Source of the DNA: Berkiella_A sp964633725
GTDB taxonomy: Bacteria; Pseudomonadota; Gammaproteobacteria; Berkiellales; Berkiellaceae
Assembly (NCBI GenBank): GCA_964633725.1
Contig: CAZWHY010000009.1
Span: forward strand, 19,180-83,179
Length of the DNA: 64,000 bases
Reading direction: 5' to 3'
The notes under the pieces are model-generated. The model saw only the letters and a program-made list of their open reading frames with translations, had not been told where the DNA came from and did no database searches. This document shows, piece by piece, positions 60,949 through 64,000 of the stretch (position 1 is the stretch's first letter; every line of letters begins with the position of its first letter). The translations under genes were made by a program, and so were the position numbers.

Positions 60949-62652
60949 TCAATTTAAATATTGGTTATATTCCTCAGGTATGATACGCTCAAATTTATGG
61001 TTTCTGAGCAATAAAGCATTATCTGCTATTTTGGCAAATGAAGGCCTGTGTGTAATAAGAATAATCGTTTTATGATTTTTTACTTTAAGAAGATAATTTT
61101 TCAAAAGTGTATCTGCTTGAATGTCCAGTGCAGAGTTTGCTTCGTCAAACAATATGATTTTGGGGTCGTAAATAAGACTTCTGATAATTAAGATCCGTTG
61201 TTTTATGCCCTTTGAGACAATATCGTCAGAGGTGCGCCCAACAATCGTTTGATAACCTTCTGGCATTTGAAGGATAATGTCATCCAATCCCAGAATTTCA
61301 CTCATTTCCAGCGCTCTCTTATGATTCTCTGCAACATTAAACAAAGTTAAATTTTCTAAAATTGTACCAGAGAATAAAACGCCATCTTGTGATAAATAGC
61401 CAATGTGTTTGCGGTAGCTAGAGGAATCAAAATCACAGAGATTTTTATCATCTATTTTAATCTGACCTGTTTCTGTATTTAGTAGGCCTGCGATTAGTCC
61501 TAAGATGCTACTCTTACCTGACGTGCCATCGCTCAAAATCAGAGTGCTCTTATTTTTAGGGATGGTGAAAGACGCATTTTGTAGTATCCAAGGATGTGTA
61601 TTACTATAGCGAAAGCTGACATTCTCAAATCTTATTAAGCCTTCGATACTATCAAATTTTTTAAGGTTCTCTCCACATTCTAATGGTGCTTTATGAATTT
61701 CAAGGTTTTTGTCGTGTGCTATTTTTATGAGTTGTACTCTGCTCCATAAATGAATGATAGCACTAATCGGTTGGATGATTCGACCAGATAGTAAAATACA
61801 AGCGGTTAATCCACCAATGGTAAGAGAGTTTTGCATAACAAAATAGCTACCAAAGCTAATAATTAAGATAACATTAATTTGTTGTGCAAAGGTGCTTAAA
61901 CGCATACTTTTTGCATTTTGAATCACAAGATCATGATCTTCATAGGCTGCGGCGTGTTGCAAGCGCTCATATCGCCTGACCAACTGAGGTTCCATACCTA
62001 GTGCTTTAACAGTATGAATCCCCGTAAGCGTTTCAACAACAAAGTTCAATTTTTTCTCTATAGAATTACCACGTTTTTGAAGTTTGGTAAGGAGGTTTTT
62101 TCCTGAAATATGTATGCAAATACCCAATATAATTTGTATCAAAATAGGAATGGTTAAAAGGCGAATGTCGATATAGGCAATAGCGAACAAAAACAAAAAT
62201 ACAAAAGGCAAATCAATGATACTAGTGATGGCTTGACCGCCAAAAAAATCTTTGATTGTATCAATAGCATTTAGACGTTCAATATGGGTGCCCGTTCCTT
62301 CTTTTTCGTAATGTGTTATATCAGATAACATAATATGTTTAAATGCTTTTACACTACTTAAGTAGCTTAACCGTGCATCAGCCCAAGAGCTTACATAAGC
62401 GCGCAGTATTTTTAAAACACTACTGATTGTAATGGCAACAATAATAGCCACCACTAAAAAATTCAAAGTGTCGATGGATTGATTTGGGATAATTCGATCA
62501 TAGATTTGCAGTAATCCAAGAGGCAAAACAAGCGCTGTTAGGTTTATAAATATGGAAGACAAAACCAAACCAATCAAGAGATCAGACGTTGGCAGCCAAT
62601 CCATGATAGGAGTCTGAAAAACTTTAAATTGTTTAAACTGCTTCATCAACAT
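60949..62652 (-). CDS. Second type I secretion ABC exporter, degenerate ATPase motifs
   Basis: A 567-residue ABC exporter without a C39-like domain. Six membrane helices lie between about 25 and 300, with FYDRIIPNQ-type loop (LLQIYDRIIPNQS) typical of type I secretion. The ATPase is unusual: Walker A reads SDGTSGKSS (374-382), with two of its glycines changed though the Lys and Ser remain; the signature is VSKGI (479-483); Walker B is ILFDEANSALD. It is first in the operon with the other ABC and HlyD genes, so the two ABC proteins may form a heterodimer. Confidence 0.9.
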   Translation of the reverse strand: MLMKQFKQFKVFQTPIMDWLPTSDLLIGLVLSSIFINLTALVLPLGLLQIYDRIIPNQSIDTLNFLVVAIIVAITISSVLKILRAYVSSWADARLSYLSSVKAFKHIMLSDITHYEKEGTGTHIERLNAIDTIKDFFGGQAITSIIDLPFVFLFLFAIAYIDIRLLTIPILIQIILGICIHISGKNLLTKLQKRGNSIEKKLNFVVETLTGIHTVKALGMEPQLVRRYERLQHAAAYEDHDLVIQNAKSMRLSTFAQQINVILIISFGSYFVMQNSLTIGGLTACILLSGRIIQPISAIIHLWSRVQLIKIAHDKNLEIHKAPLECGENLKKFDSIEGLIRFENVSFRYSNTHPWILQNASFTIPKNKSTLILSDGTSGKSSILGLIAGLLNTETGQIKIDDKNLCDFDSSSYRKHIGYLSQDGVLFSGTILENLTLFNVAENHKRALEMSEILGLDDIILQMPEGYQTIVGRTSDDIVSKGIKQRILIIRSLIYDPKIILFDEANSALDIQADTLLKNYLLKVKNHKTIILITHRPSFAKIADNALLLRNHKFERIIPEEYNQYLN

Positions 62653-62771
62653 AAAATTATCTGTTTTTATTTGTACGCTGTCATTTTATAATGTAGTCAA
62701 AATATAGCAGCGGATCGATTAAGACATATCCTATATTATCGTTAATATATAAAAAAGGTTGAGGCTTGTGC

Positions 62772-62916
62772 TGTTATAATTTAATGTTTTATTAAAGACA
62801 GAAAAAATGATCAGGTGTTTATAGGACAAGTTTATGGAATTTTTTATATGGGGAAGGGTCTAACGAGTTAAGTGATGGGTACACCCATAAAAATATATAC
62901 AGTTAAAATGCAGGAG
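62772..62916 (+). promoter_or_regulatory. Extended -10 promoter and leader of the repetitive protein
   Basis: TGTTATAAT (62772-62780) is a perfect extended -10. The leader of about 137 bases ends with AGGAG (62912-62916), 7 bases before the ATG at 62924. The promoter of the divergent secretion operon must lie in 62653-62750; I could not pin it down. Confidence 0.55.
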
Positions 62917-62923
62917 TCGGATT

Positions 62924-64000
62924 ATGAATAGTAATTCATACAGTAATAATAGTAATTTATACTCTGGAGATCACGAATCATTGTTCTCATTTGATAGTAT
63001 AAAATACAATGACTCCGTATTGCAAGATTTAGATCAAGCTTATTTACAATCAAATAATCAGTCTATACTTACAAACAGTAACTTCGATAATTATGGACAT
63101 ATTCAAATATCGTCAAATGCATCCCAATTCAACTTTCATGTTGAGGACGATTATTTTTCAATATCTGATTTCAATCCCTATCAATTGCAATTTTCTAATC
63201 TGTCTGCATACAATCAATTAACTTTTATGGACAATGAACAATTTCATAGTGATTTTTTGGCAGAGAATTATCAACTAAGTGATATGGCTGATGTTGGTGT
63301 AGTGTCAAACGGACTTTTGTCTAATATCCAAAGTATGGGGAACGAGTTTCAATCTCAATTAGCAGATGGTTTGTCTCAAACAAATTTTTTACAACCCATG
63401 GGGCAAGAGTCTCAAATACCTATTAATCATGAAATGTCTCCTTTGGCAAAAGCAGAAGGGTTAAAGAATTTTTCAATAGAATTAGACACTAATAAACCAA
63501 GTACTAACGACACAGATGTTTCTCAAAACCAAAATGATAAAGCAGGAGATAAGATTTTAGAAGTACAGCCGGAAGTGGTAGAAAATACGACAGATATTTT
63601 GGCAAGAAATACAAATAACATTCAGATTGAAGACCCAGGGCAAGCCCCAGAAACAGATAATCACGGAAACAATAATATCGATGACAATAATGGAGCGGGT
63701 GTTAATAATTTGCCTGGTGGTGAGATTGATGTTGAAATTGATAGTAATAGTAATGATAATGCGGAAACAAACCAAGCTGATCAAAATATAAATAAAGCAC
63801 AGGCAGAAGCGCAAGCACAGGCCGAAGCAAAAGCAGAGGCTAAAGCGGCAGAGGCTAAAGCGGAAGAAGCCAAAGTAAAGGCCGAAGAAGCGAAAGCAGA
63901 AGCAGAAGCTAAAGCGGAAGAAGCGAAAGCAGAAGCAGAAGCTAAAGCGGAAGAAGCGAAAGCAGAAGCTGAGGCAAAAGCAGAAGAAGCCAAAGTAAAG
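62924..64000 (+). CDS. Large repetitive protein, probable type I secretion substrate, 3'-truncated
   Basis: The frame is open from ATG 62924 to the window end (359 codons, no stop), so the gene continues outside. The start has a good ribosome site. Residues 1-285 are Asn/Gln/Ser/Asp-rich with no signal peptide; from residue 291 the protein becomes an Ala/Glu/Lys repeat (unit EEAKAEAEAKA), probably a long helix or coiled coil. No cysteine occurs in the visible part, as usual for type I secretion cargo. It is divergent from the two ABC and HlyD genes, which supports the cargo idea. An adhesin or other large surface protein is likely but unproven. Confidence 0.8.
   Translation, partial: MNSNSYSNNSNLYSGDHESLFSFDSIKYNDSVLQDLDQAYLQSNNQSILTNSNFDNYGHIQISSNASQFNFHVEDDYFSISDFNPYQLQFSNLSAYNQLTFMDNEQFHSDFLAENYQLSDMADVGVVSNGLLSNIQSMGNEFQSQLADGLSQTNFLQPMGQESQIPINHEMSPLAKAEGLKNFSIELDTNKPSTNDTDVSQNQNDKAGDKILEVQPEVVENTTDILARNTNNIQIEDPGQAPETDNHGNNNIDDNNGAGVNNLPGGEIDVEIDSNSNDNAETNQADQNINKAQAEAQAQAEAKAEAKAAEAKAEEAKVKAEEAKAEAEAKAEEAKAEAEAKAEEAKAEAEAKAEEAKVK
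63884..64000 (+). repeat. 33-bp tandem repeat coding for EEAKAEAEAKA
   Basis: Units at 63884-63916, 63917-63949 and 63950-63982, and part of a fourth from 63983 to the window end. The first two are identical by eye; the third differs at a few bases. A looser version of the repeat begins at 63794. Such arrays change length easily by slippage or recombination. Confidence 0.9.

Noticed and set aside
63557..63993. Minus-strand open frames under the repetitive protein, including an Ala/Ser repeat
   Set aside because: They are antisense to the EAK repeat and its upstream coding region; the plus strand has a start, a ribosome site and an uninterrupted frame.
1..64000. tRNA, rRNA, CRISPR array or prophage
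   Set aside because: I saw no tRNA T-arm and acceptor pattern, no rRNA, no regularly spaced repeats with unique spacers, and no integrase or phage structural genes. A tRNA scan would settle the first point.

Overview
The window is AT-rich, gene-dense chromosome from a gammaproteobacterium. The housekeeping blocks (trpS-scpA-scpB-rluB; ubiG-gph divergent from gyrA-serC-aroA-cmk-rpsA-lapA-lapB-pyrF), the fungal-type thiamine enzyme Thi5 otherwise known from Legionella, and many short palindromic repeats suggest a Legionellales/Coxiellaceae-like, possibly host-associated bacterium. That placement is inference from gene order and family memory; no rRNA or species marker lies in the window. I found no tRNA, rRNA, CRISPR array or prophage.

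Layout. 1-4.0 kb: 3' part of trpS, then scpA, scpB, rluB in overlapping order. 4.0-10.1 kb: a GGDEF diguanylate cyclase divergent from a TonB receptor, a YfiR-like periplasmic protein and a CHASE8-type hybrid histidine kinase. 10.1-15.1 kb: an SDR protein, two small unknown genes, a prolyl oligopeptidase and a MerR/TipAS regulator. 15.2-34.3 kb: a self-contained nitrate respiration and molybdenum cofactor region: modABC; divergently moeB-rhodanese, narK, narGHJI, a second narK, moaA, a moaC-moaB/mogA fusion, moeA, moaD, moaE, mobA, a small unknown gene and an outer-membrane porin. 34.4-35.6 kb: a GHSLGG lipase-like gene next to a decayed porin tail. 35.6-38.6 kb: a TPP-riboswitch-controlled operon thi5-thi4-thiD2/thiE. 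38.7-55.3 kb: ubiG/gph and the gyrA-to-pyrF housekeeping block, then envelope sugar genes (WecA-like transferase, UDP-sugar 4,6-dehydratase, galU). 54.8-57.2 kb: two unknown acidic proteins, a MITE-like element with long terminal inverted repeats, and a secreted GDSL hydrolase. 57.4-64.0 kb: a type I secretion operon (HlyD adaptor plus two different ABC exporters) divergent from a cysteine-free repetitive protein that runs off the window end and is probably its cargo.

How the parts work together. ModABC supplies molybdate; MoaA, MoaC, MoaD/E, MoeB, MogA/MoaB, MoeA and MobA convert GTP to bis-MGD; NarJ inserts it into NarGHI; the two NarK carriers import nitrate and export nitrite; the porin may be the outer-membrane route. 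Thi5 makes HMP-P, the ThiD2 domain phosphorylates it, Thi4 makes the thiazole, and ThiE joins them, so one three-gene operon carries nearly the whole thiamine pathway in yeast style. The most unusual items are this thiamine operon with an apparent active-site cysteine in Thi4, the two-ABC type I secretion locus with its repetitive cargo, and the terminal-repeat element wedged between two convergent genes.
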